Shown here: piece by piece, positions 37,602 to 45,261 of the stretch
How positions within the stretch are numbered: the stretch's first letter is position 1
Layout of the letters: each line of letters opens with the position of its first letter
Assembly (NCBI GenBank): GCA_003140175.1
Contig: PLJD01000069.1
Coordinates: 16,093 to 80,092, forward strand
Length of the DNA: 64,000 bases
Reading direction: 5' to 3'
From: Actinomycetota bacterium
Lineage (GTDB): Bacteria > Actinomycetota > Acidimicrobiia > IMCC26256 > PALSA-555
Notes under the pieces: generated by a model
What the model saw: the letters and a program-made list of their open reading frames with translations, nothing else
The model's database searches: none
Told to the model about the DNA's origin: nothing
Position numbers and translations under genes: made by a program

Positions 37602-38522
37602 CTAGAAGGGCTGGTGGTCGCTGCGGTACTCGTCGGGCTCCATGTAGATGACGCGGGCGTGGGGGACGCGAGCGCGGATGCGGGCCTCGATGCGGTCGAT
37701 GGCCCGCGCTGTCTCGTGGTCGGCGCGCGGGGCGAGGTCGATCTTGACCGCCACCAGCAGATCCTCGGGGCCGAGGTGCTCAGTTCGGAGGTGGATGATC
37801 CGGTCCACCTCGGGGCCGTTCACGATCGCGGCGCGGATGGCGGCCTGATCTTCGGCCGAGGCTGCCTCCCCGATGAGCAGGCTTTTCATCTCGATGGCGA
37901 GCAGGGCGGCGAGCACGCCGAGGAGCAGACCGATCGCGATGCTGGCCAGCGCGTCGTAGGTCGGGTCGCCGGTGATGACGCTGAGGGCGATCCCGATGCC
38001 CGCGAGCACCAGCCCGACGATCGCGCCGAAGTCCTCGATGAGAACGACCGGCAGCTCCGGTGCCTTCGACGTGCGGATGAACCGCCACCAGCTCCGGTCG
38101 CCGCGCGCGTCGCGTGCCGCTCGGGCCGCGGTGCGAAGCGAGAGGCACTCCAAGCAGAGCGCGATGCCGAGCACCACGAACCCGACCGTCGAGTCCTCCA
38201 GGGCCTGGAGGTGGATCACCTTGTCGATGCCCTCGTACACCGCGAACACCGAGCCGAGCGAGAACAGGACGAGCGCGACGACGAACGCCCAGAAATATCG
38301 TTCCCGACCAAAGCCGAACGGGTGCTGTTCGCTCGGTTCGCGGTTCGCCCGGATACCCCCGAGCCCGAGCAGCGCCTCGTTGCCGGTGTCGGCGACTGAG
38401 TGGATCGCCTCGGCGAGCAGCGCGGTGGCCCCGGTGATCGCGAAGGCGGCGAACTTCGCGATGGCGATCCCGAGGTTGGCCAGCAACGCCGCGACGATCG
38501 CGCGCCGGCTTCCCTCGTGCAC
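37602..38522 (-). CDS. Cation diffusion facilitator (CDF) transporter
   Basis: ALLAEAIHSVADTGNEALLGLG...LIEDFGAIVGLVLAGIGIALS. Confidence 0.94.
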   Translation of the reverse strand: MHEGSRRAIVAALLANLGIAIAKFAAFAITGATALLAEAIHSVADTGNEALLGLGGIRANREPSEQHPFGFGRERYFWAFVVALVLFSLGSVFAVYEGIDKVIHLQALEDSTVGFVVLGIALCLECLSLRTAARAARDARGDRSWWRFIRTSKAPELPVVLIEDFGAIVGLVLAGIGIALSVITGDPTYDALASIAIGLLLGVLAALLAIEMKSLLIGEAASAEDQAAIRAAIVNGPEVDRIIHLRTEHLGPEDLLVAVKIDLAPRADHETARAIDRIEARIRARVPHARVIYMEPDEYRSDHQPF

Positions 38523-38531
38523 CGCTGGAGG

Positions 38532-39173
38532 CTACCGGTCCGCCTGGACGTCCCAGATCGACGTCGTCGAGACGCGCCGCTGGCCGGCCCCGTCCCGGAT
38601 CACGAGGACCGCGCCGCGCTGCTCGGTCGCCTCGACCGCGCCGCTGATCACCGCGTCGGGGTCGACGGTTCGGATGCAGAGCCGTCGCCCCCGGGCCAGG
38701 CGGAGCCGCTCGTCCCAGCCGTAGCGCCACCGGCCGTCCGGGCCGAGCCGGGGTGGCGCGGCGACCCGGACTCGCTGCGCCGCGTAGGCCTCGGCGAGCG
38801 TCTCGGCGCGTTCGGGCCCGCCGAACTCGGCGGTCGCGTCGAGCATGAGGCGGGCGAAGGTGGAGCCGTGGTTCGGCAGGTCGGCCTGGTCGTGGAGGGC
38901 CCAGTGGGCGAGCTCGTGGAGGACGACGCCTTTGGTTCGGTACCGGCGGGGCAACGTGATCGAGAGGCCGCGCTCGGATTCGCCGAAGAAGGCGCTGCGA
39001 GCGCCGTTTCCGGGTCGGAGGCGCGGCACGCGGTCGAGGGTGAGGTCGGGGAACCGGGCTTGCCACCACAACGTGCCGACGACTCGGTCGGCGAAGCGTG
39101 CGCACGCCTCCAGGCCCGGGAGGGGACTGGCAGGCAGCGGCAGCTCGGCGCGATACACGCGGGCGCGTTGCAC
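38532..39173 (-). CDS. SprT-like / TIGR04338-type metallohydrolase
   Basis: GVVLHELAHWALHDQADLPNHGSTFARLMLD: HExxH-type HELAH. Confidence 0.85.
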   Translation of the reverse strand: MQRARVYRAELPLPASPLPGLEACARFADRVVGTLWWQARFPDLTLDRVPRLRPGNGARSAFFGESERGLSITLPRRYRTKGVVLHELAHWALHDQADLPNHGSTFARLMLDATAEFGGPERAETLAEAYAAQRVRVAAPPRLGPDGRWRYGWDERLRLARGRRLCIRTVDPDAVISGAVEATEQRGAVLVIRDGAGQRRVSTTSIWDVQADR

Positions 39174-39282
39174 GTCGCGCGCGGTCGGGCTTCGCCGGGC
39201 GGCCGCGGTCGTGGTGGGCCGTCGCGGCGGCGCGGTGCGCGTCGAGCCGCTTGGGGTCAGCGTCGATCCCGAGTCGGGGAGG

Positions 39283-40095
39283 TCAAGCCAGCCGCATCGG
39301 GTTGTCGGTCACCAGCGGGGGGGACGGAGGCCGGGCTCGCGCGGTGCCCATGATCCCCTGGTCGGCGCGCAGCTGTGCCATCCCGATGTTGTTGCCGGTG
39401 TAGTCGGCGGGTTGGCGCAGCATCCAGCAGATCCCCTCGGCCGCGACCTCGCTGGGCTCCCACGTCGAGTGGTCAACGCCGGGCGCGTTCGCGACGAAGC
39501 CCTCCGAGGCCACCGGGACGTCGATCCGGAACCCGTTGACCGCGATCCCGGCTTCCCGGAGCTGCGCGGCGGACGAGACCGTGAGGTACTCGAGCGCGAT
39601 CTTCGCCATGCCGTAGACCATGAGTCCGGAGATGTAGTTGAGCGCGGCCGCGGACGACACGTTGAGGATCCGGCCGCCGCGGCGGGCCTCCATCACGGGT
39701 ACGACCGCCCGGGTGGCCAGCAGGGGTGCCCGCAGGTCGACAGCGAAGACCAGATCGAAGCGTTTCATCTCGATGTCGAGGTCACCGGGGAACGTGATCG
39801 CCGCGTTGTTCACGAGCAGGTCGACACCGCCGTAGACGTCGACGACCCGGGCGACCATGGCGTCCACCTCGTCGTCGCGGGCCAGGTTCGTCGGGACGGC
39901 GGTCGCGTCACCCCCCGCCTCGACGATCCGGCGCACGGTCTCGTCGATGGTGCCCGGGGTGCGCAGCGGTGCCGCGTCGGTCGCCCGCGCCGCGCAACCC
40001 ACCCGGGCGCCCGCCGCGGCGAGCGCCACGGCGGTGGCGGCGCCGACCCCGCGGCTGGCTCCCGTCACGAGCGCGACCTTCCCGTCCCAGTCCAC
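39283..40095 (-). CDS. SDR family oxidoreductase
   Basis: VDWDGKVALVTGASRGVGAATAVALAAAGARVGCAAR...LLVNNAAITFPGDL...YGMAKIALEYLTVSSAAQL. Confidence 0.94.
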   Translation of the reverse strand: MDWDGKVALVTGASRGVGAATAVALAAAGARVGCAARATDAAPLRTPGTIDETVRRIVEAGGDATAVPTNLARDDEVDAMVARVVDVYGGVDLLVNNAAITFPGDLDIEMKRFDLVFAVDLRAPLLATRAVVPVMEARRGGRILNVSSAAALNYISGLMVYGMAKIALEYLTVSSAAQLREAGIAVNGFRIDVPVASEGFVANAPGVDHSTWEPSEVAAEGICWMLRQPADYTGNNIGMAQLRADQGIMGTARARPPSPPLVTDNPMRLA

Positions 40096-40138
40096 GGCCG
40101 CCGAGGCTATTGGATCGGGGCAGAACTTCCGCGGTGCT

Positions 40139-40163
40139 CGCGGGCGCCGGATTGGCGCCCGCG
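40139..40163 (-). terminator. Hairpin downstream of the LigD-polymerase gene
   Basis: CGCGGGCGCC-GGATT-GGCGCCCGCG, 10-bp perfect stem. Confidence 0.6.
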
Positions 40164-40211
40164 CGTTTCGCGTCGGGGCTCGAGTCGACCCGGCTCGTCG
40201 AACGGCCAGCC

Positions 40212-41108
40212 TCATCCCAGGTTTGGTAGCTCCTGGTCGACCTCCACGTTCGGGGCGTAGCGATCCCCGAATCGCTGGACCCGCTCGAGGACCTGGGGAG
40301 CCTCGAAGGTGAGCGCCGCCGCGTCGCGACTGTCGAGCGCGTCGGAGACCTCGTCCCACGACAATGGGGTCGACACCAGCGGCTGGGGCTGGGCCCGCAG
40401 CGAGTAGGCGCAGACCGTGGTCTTGTGGCGGTCGTTCTGGCTCCAGTCGACGAAGACCCGGCTTCGCCGCTCCGGCTTGGCCATCACCACCGTCACCTGG
40501 TCCGGATGCTGGGTCGCGAGCAGCTGCCCGAGGCCCCGGGCGAAGGCCTTCGTGTCCTCGGCGGTGGCGCCCCGCACCGGCACCGCGAGGTGAAGGCCCT
40601 TCGAGCCTGACGTCTTGACCACGCTGACCAGCCCGAGGCCGTCCAACGCGTGGCGCAGCTCCAGCGCCACGGCGCAGCAGGTGAGGATGTCGGCGGGGGC
40701 GCCCGGGTCGAGATCGAAGACCATGGAGGTGGGGTGTCCCGGGTCGTCGACTCGCGCCTGGAGGGTGTGCAGCTCGAGCGCCGCCAGGTTGGCCATCCAC
40801 ACCAGGGTGGGCGCGTCGTCGACGACGCAGGCGATGAGGCCGTCGACCGTGGCGCTCCGCACCCACGCCGGCGCGTGCGGGGGGCGTCGTTTCTCGAAGA
40901 ACGAGTCGCCCGCGACCCCGTTGGGGAAGCGGACCATCGTCACCGCCCGCCCCGCCAGATGGGGGAGCATCACCGGGGCGACGCGGGCGTAGTAGTCGAG
41001 CACCCCGGCTTTGGTGAAGCCCGCCGCGGGGTAGAGGACCTTGTCGAGGTTCGAGAGCGTGAGGCGTCGCCCGCCGACCTCGATCGCCGTTTTGGATCCG
41101 GCCGCCAC
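40212..41108 (-). CDS. ligD: NHEJ polymerase/primase (LigD polymerase domain)
   Basis: LTLSNLDKVLYPAAGFTKAGVLDYYARVAPVMLPHLAGRAVTMVRFPNGV...FDLDPG...KTSGSKGLHLAVPV. Confidence 0.94.
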   Translation of the reverse strand: MAAGSKTAIEVGGRRLTLSNLDKVLYPAAGFTKAGVLDYYARVAPVMLPHLAGRAVTMVRFPNGVAGDSFFEKRRPPHAPAWVRSATVDGLIACVVDDAPTLVWMANLAALELHTLQARVDDPGHPTSMVFDLDPGAPADILTCCAVALELRHALDGLGLVSVVKTSGSKGLHLAVPVRGATAEDTKAFARGLGQLLATQHPDQVTVVMAKPERRSRVFVDWSQNDRHKTTVCAYSLRAQPQPLVSTPLSWDEVSDALDSRDAAALTFEAPQVLERVQRFGDRYAPNVEVDQELPNLG

Positions 41109-41127
41109 GTTCTGCGAACCTAGTGGT

Positions 41128-41976
41128 GTGCCCAACGCGATCTGGACGGGGAGTATCAGCTTTGGTCTTGTCTCGGTGCCGGTGCGAGTGGTGTCGGCCA
41201 CCAGGAGCCAGGACGTCCGCTTCAATCAGCTGGAAGAGGGCTCGAACGCCCGGATCCGGTACCGGAAGGTGTCGGAGGCATCCGGCGAAGAGGTCCCGAA
41301 CGACCGGATCCGCAAGGGCTACGAGATCTCGCCCGGCCAGTACGTGGTCGTCGGCGACGACGAGATTCGCTCCCTGGCCCCCAGGTCGAGCCGCATGATC
41401 GAGATCGAGGACTTCGTCGACCTCGACGACATCGACCCGCTCTATTTCGAGCAGCCGTACTACCTCACCCCCGATCCCACGGCCCTCAAGCCCTATCAGC
41501 TGCTCGTCGAGGCCATGACGGAGCTGCGCAAGGTGGCGATCGGCCGGGTGGTGATGCGATCCAAAGAGAGCCTGGTCGCGATCCGGCCCCTCGACGACGT
41601 GTTGTGCCTCGAGACGATGCGCTACGCCGACGAGGTGCTGCCCCGGTCCGGGCTGCTCGGTGAGGACATGACGGCGGCGGAGCCCTCCGAGCGGGAGCTC
41701 ACCATGGCCCGGCAGCTGGTCGAGGCCCTGTCGGGCCGGTTCGAGCCGGACCGGTATCACGACCAGTACCGCGAGCAGCTCCGCGAGCTCATCGACCGCA
41801 AGGCGGCCGGCGAGGAGATCGTCGCCGAGCCGACGACGGAGGAGCCGGGCGCGGTGCTCGATCTCATGGCTGCACTCGAGGCGAGCCTGGCCCGAGCGGG
41901 CTCGGCGGAACCCGCCAACGCCAAGTCGGCGAAGCCGGCGAAGAAGCGCGCCTCGCGGTCGCGCAAGTCGGCCTGA
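41128..41976 (+). CDS. ku: Ku protein (NHEJ)
   Basis: VPNAIWTGSISFGLVSVPVRVVSATRSQDVRFNQLEEGSNARIRYRKV...KGYEISPGQYVVV. Confidence 0.96.
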   Translation: MPNAIWTGSISFGLVSVPVRVVSATRSQDVRFNQLEEGSNARIRYRKVSEASGEEVPNDRIRKGYEISPGQYVVVGDDEIRSLAPRSSRMIEIEDFVDLDDIDPLYFEQPYYLTPDPTALKPYQLLVEAMTELRKVAIGRVVMRSKESLVAIRPLDDVLCLETMRYADEVLPRSGLLGEDMTAAEPSERELTMARQLVEALSGRFEPDRYHDQYREQLRELIDRKAAGEEIVAEPTTEEPGAVLDLMAALEASLARAGSAEPANAKSAKPAKKRASRSRKSA

Positions 41977-41998
41977 GCGGCGCTCCGGCCGCTCAGGC
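41971..41998. terminator. Bidirectional hairpin containing the stop codons of both convergent genes
   Basis: GCCTGAGCGG-CGCTCCGG-CCGCTCAGGC, 10-bp perfect stem. Confidence 0.75.
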
Positions 41999-42169
41999 GG
42001 CGCGGGCGGGGGTGAGGACGGCGTGGTCGATGCCGTGGTCCTCGACGAGCCAGCCGCAGATCCCGCAGACCCCGGTGGCCGTCTCGTCGGGGCGGGCCCA
42101 GGGGCAGGGCTCCCAACGCACCGGCTCGGCCGGCTCCGGGGCGGGGGTCAATCGGCGGGTGGTGGTCAT
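41993..42169 (-). CDS. 58-aa CxxC small protein, missing from the ORF track
   Basis: MTTTRRLTPAPEPAEPVRWEPCPWARPDETATGVCGICGWLVEDHGIDHAVLTPARAA*; SD gggagga upstream of ATG 42169. Confidence 0.75.
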   Translation of the reverse strand: MTTTRRLTPAPEPAEPVRWEPCPWARPDETATGVCGICGWLVEDHGIDHAVLTPARAA

Positions 42170-42292
42170 CGCGGTCCTCCCTGAATGACAACAGTGTAAT
42201 TCGGTGGCTCCGGCGTCGGGGGAGCCACTGGGAGCAGACCACGGGGATGTGACACCGATCGGGCGGCCGGAGTGCCGGCCGCCCGCCTGGCC

Positions 42293-43351
42293 TCAGTCGG
42301 TGACCTGCACGCTGTGGCCCTCGACCCAGGTGCGCAACACGAGGTACTCGCCGTGGAGTGCCCCGTGGTCAAAATGGCCGAACGTGAGGGTGGTGCCCTC
42401 GTGGCCACACGTGGCCGGCAGCCGTTTCACCGATTCGAGCGATTCGCGGATCCCGGCCCGGGTCAGATGGTCGGCACGCGCGAGCGCCTCGCCGAGCAGT
42501 CGACCGATGTCGAGCGCCGCGCAGCCCATCGGGCCGGCGGCCATCTGGGGCGCCTCCTCGGCGAGGCGCTGTCGCCGCTGGTTGTCGTCGGCGATGATGT
42601 CGACGTACTCCCAGCCTGCCCAGCCGTCGCGCCAGTCGGGGCGCATGTAGCCGAACATCAGCGCGGAGTTCGCGACCACCGGCACGTCCCAACCGAGCTG
42701 GGCGAGGCCGATCGCCACCGGGCGGCTCGACATGCCCAGCCCGAGGTACACGAGTCCGTCGGGCTCCGCCGCGCGGAGGCGCGCCAGCACCGCGGTCGCA
42801 TCCTCGGTGACGGGGGAGATGGTGGCGGTCCCGGCGACCTCGAGCCCGGCTCCGTCGGTGCTGGCCTCGAAGTACTCGAAGAACCGACGCCCGACCGGCG
42901 AGCGCTCGAAGACCACCGCCGGGCGGCGCAGCCCGCGCGCCGCGAGCCGTTGGGCAAGCAGCACCGGCTCCTCTTCCAACGAGCCCACCTGATAGTGGAA
43001 GCCGTACCGGCCGCGGGTCCGTTCGCCCCCCGTGTAGTTGATGCACACCAGCTCGGCCGCGTCGGCGAGCGGGGCGACGATCAGGCCGTTGTCGCTGACG
43101 GCCGGTCCGATCACCGCGAGGCAGCCTGCGGCTTCCAGGTCGCGGAAGCCGCCGACCACCGAGTGCTCGGTGCCGATCGGGAGGCCGGTCGCCTCGGCGC
43201 GCAGGAACTCGAGGTCGCGGTCCACGCGACCCCCGGCGGCGACCTCGTCGACGCCCCGACGCAGCGCCGCTTCCATGTCCGCGCCGCCGTCCGGCGACGG
43301 GAAGTCGAAGAGCAGACCGACCCGCACCGGCGCAGTCGGGAACAGGGGCAC
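42293..43351 (-). CDS. LIV-type (periplasmic binding) ligand-binding protein without obvious signal peptide
   Basis: VPLFPTAPVRVGLLFDFPSPDGGADMEAALRRGVDEV...LAVIGPAVSDNGLIVAPLADAAELVCINYTGG. Confidence 0.85.
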   Translation of the reverse strand: MPLFPTAPVRVGLLFDFPSPDGGADMEAALRRGVDEVAAGGRVDRDLEFLRAEATGLPIGTEHSVVGGFRDLEAAGCLAVIGPAVSDNGLIVAPLADAAELVCINYTGGERTRGRYGFHYQVGSLEEEPVLLAQRLAARGLRRPAVVFERSPVGRRFFEYFEASTDGAGLEVAGTATISPVTEDATAVLARLRAAEPDGLVYLGLGMSSRPVAIGLAQLGWDVPVVANSALMFGYMRPDWRDGWAGWEYVDIIADDNQRRQRLAEEAPQMAAGPMGCAALDIGRLLGEALARADHLTRAGIRESLESVKRLPATCGHEGTTLTFGHFDHGALHGEYLVLRTWVEGHSVQVTD

Positions 43352-43695
43352 TACTTGCCCAGCTCGGTGCGGGTGTAGTCGACGACGTCGCGGATCTGGG
43401 CTGCCGAGAGTGTGGTGGCGAAGGCCGGCATGATGCCCCGGCCGTGGTCGACGAACGTGATCTCGTCGCTGGGGTTCGGGAACGCTGGGACCACGACGCC
43501 GGCCAGTTTCGGCCCGATCGCGCCCTCGCCGTTCGCCCCGTGACAGCTGGCGCAGTTCGCCGAGAAGATCATGCCTCCGGGGGAGCTGGCCGCGGCGCCC
43601 CCCGAGCCGGGCTCGTTGGCGAACAGCATGATTATGAACACCGCCACGGCCACGACGGCGAGGACCTCGATGGCGTTGACGACCCGACGGAACAC
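43351..43695 (-). CDS. Membrane-anchored c-type cytochrome
   Basis: N-terminal TM helix; GGMIFSANCASCHGANGEGAIGPKLAG (CxxCH). Confidence 0.94.
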   Translation of the reverse strand: MFRRVVNAIEVLAVVAVAVFIIMLFANEPGSGGAAASSPGGMIFSANCASCHGANGEGAIGPKLAGVVVPAFPNPSDEITFVDHGRGIMPAFATTLSAAQIRDVVDYTRTELGK

Positions 43696-43701
43696 AGCGA
43701 C

Positions 43702-44277
43702 TCAGAACAGCGGGCGTGGGGCGCTCGACGACGTGAAGAACCACAGGCTGCTGGTCAGGAAGATCGCCACCAGCGCGGCGAACACCAGGCCGCCCGCGAC
43801 GGGCAGCACCCAGTTCGGGAGGCCCTTCACGCGCACCCCCAAGACCTTGATGACGAACACGCCGTAGAAGGCACAGCCGAAAATCCCGTGGAGTAGCACG
43901 CGGGTGCTGGCGGTCTGGAAGCCCAGACCCCAGAGGCACTGGTACGCGACGGGGAGCGTGACGACGAAGGCGGCGGTACCGATGAGGCGGTGCGCGTCGC
44001 CGAGCCACGCCGGCGCCTGGCGCGGGATCGAGAGCTTCCCGTAGAGACGGGCCGCGAGCAGCAGCTGGACGCCGGCGAGGACCAGGGCGAGGGTCGCCAG
44101 CCACACCTTGAGCTGGATCGTGCCCGAGAAGAACAAGGTGTAGGGCTTCTCGTGGGTCGGCGTGTGGGCGTTGGCGTAGACGCCGAGCGCCACCGCGACT
44201 GCGGCGCCGGCCACCAGGATGCCGAGCAACTTGGTGGTGGTCGACAGTCCGGTCTTGAGCTGGGCCGGTGCAGCCAT
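43702..44277 (-). CDS. DUF6529-like multi-pass membrane protein
   Basis: Multiple TM segments; ...RLIGTAAFVVTLPVAYQCLWGLGFQTASTRVLLHGIFGCAFYGVFVIKVLGV. Confidence 0.75.
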   Translation of the reverse strand: MAAPAQLKTGLSTTTKLLGILVAGAAVAVALGVYANAHTPTHEKPYTLFFSGTIQLKVWLATLALVLAGVQLLLAARLYGKLSIPRQAPAWLGDAHRLIGTAAFVVTLPVAYQCLWGLGFQTASTRVLLHGIFGCAFYGVFVIKVLGVRVKGLPNWVLPVAGGLVFAALVAIFLTSSLWFFTSSSAPRPLF

Positions 44278-44376
44278 CTCCCCTCCCCCGTCGGACGCAT
44301 CCTGCCCCTCGCGGCGCCGTCCGACAAGACCGTCGGCTCGACCCGGGTCCGTCGCAACCCGATCTACAGTCCGCCC

Positions 44377-44565
44377 GTGCTCGTGCTGAGTCCGGTGCTC
44401 GTCGTCCAGGCGGAGCGGATGGACCCCAGCTGGCCGCCGGTGCTGAGCGGGCTGGTCGTGCTGCTGGTACTCGGCGCGATCACGGTGATGACCGTCATGT
44501 TCCGGACGCTGCGCGGCGCTGCCCGCGAGGAGCGGCTCCGGCCGCGAGGCTTCCGGCGTGATTAA
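44377..44565 (+). CDS. 62-aa single-TM small protein
   Basis: VLVLSPVLVVQAERMDPSWPPVLSGLVVLLVLGAITVMTVMFRTLRGAAREERLRPRGFRRD*; TACAGT 6 nt before GTG. Confidence 0.6.
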   Translation: MLVLSPVLVVQAERMDPSWPPVLSGLVVLLVLGAITVMTVMFRTLRGAAREERLRPRGFRRD

Positions 44566-44613
44566 CGCACGGGTGCGGCTCGGCGTGCGCCCCCTGGACC
44601 GGCGTGGCGCGCG

Positions 44614-45261
44614 ATGAACACCCCCGATCCGTTGCGACGGTGGATCGGCGACCTGGTCGACGGCGCGTGGGACGCGCTCCAGGGCTGGGGCCGGATCCGG
44701 CCCGACAGCGCCCGCGCCCGCCGGTTCCGGGCGTTTGGTTCCGGGACCGTGATCTGCTTTCCGGTCAGCGCGATGTTCGGTGAGCGCTACATCGAGCTGG
44801 GCGCCGGGACGATCATCGGACCGTACGCCACGCTGTCCGCTGGCGTCTCGCCCGCGCACGAGCTCGGCGACACGGCGGTCGTGTCGATCGGGGATCGCTG
44901 CCTCATCGGAAAAGGCACCGGGATCGTGGGCCACGACCGGATCGAGATCGGCGACGACGTCTTCACCGGCCATCACGTCTACATCACCGACGCCAACCAC
45001 GGCTACGACGATCCCGCGCTGCCCATCGGTCACCAGTTCGCGCCATCCCGCCCGGTGCGGATCGGGGCGGGCTCATGGCTCGGGCACGGCGCGATCGTCC
45101 TGCCGGGCGTCACCATCGGCGCCCACGTCGTGGTCGGGGCGGGCTCGGTGGTGACCAGCGACCTCCCCGACTACACCGTGGCGGTCGGCAACCCCGCCCG
45201 TGTCGTCCGCGAGATCGGCGCGGTTCAGCCGTCGGTGGTCCGCGAGGCGGGCGAGGGGTAG
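44614..45261 (+). CDS. Acyltransferase, left-handed beta-helix (LbH/MAT-like)
   Basis: IELGAGTIIGPYATLSAGV...VFTGHHVYITDANHGYDDP...GHGAIVLPGVTIGAHVVVGAGSVVTSDLPDYTVAVGNPARVVR. Confidence 0.92.
   Translation: MNTPDPLRRWIGDLVDGAWDALQGWGRIRPDSARARRFRAFGSGTVICFPVSAMFGERYIELGAGTIIGPYATLSAGVSPAHELGDTAVVSIGDRCLIGKGTGIVGHDRIEIGDDVFTGHHVYITDANHGYDDPALPIGHQFAPSRPVRIGAGSWLGHGAIVLPGVTIGAHVVVGAGSVVTSDLPDYTVAVGNPARVVREIGAVQPSVVREAGEG

Noticed and set aside
41109-41127. Overlapping shared-TA promoter at the Ku/LigD junction
   Set aside because: The minus strand has TAGGTT, but the plus strand reads TAGTGG (no T at position 6) and lies too close to GTG 41128, so it was not counted with the two good examples.
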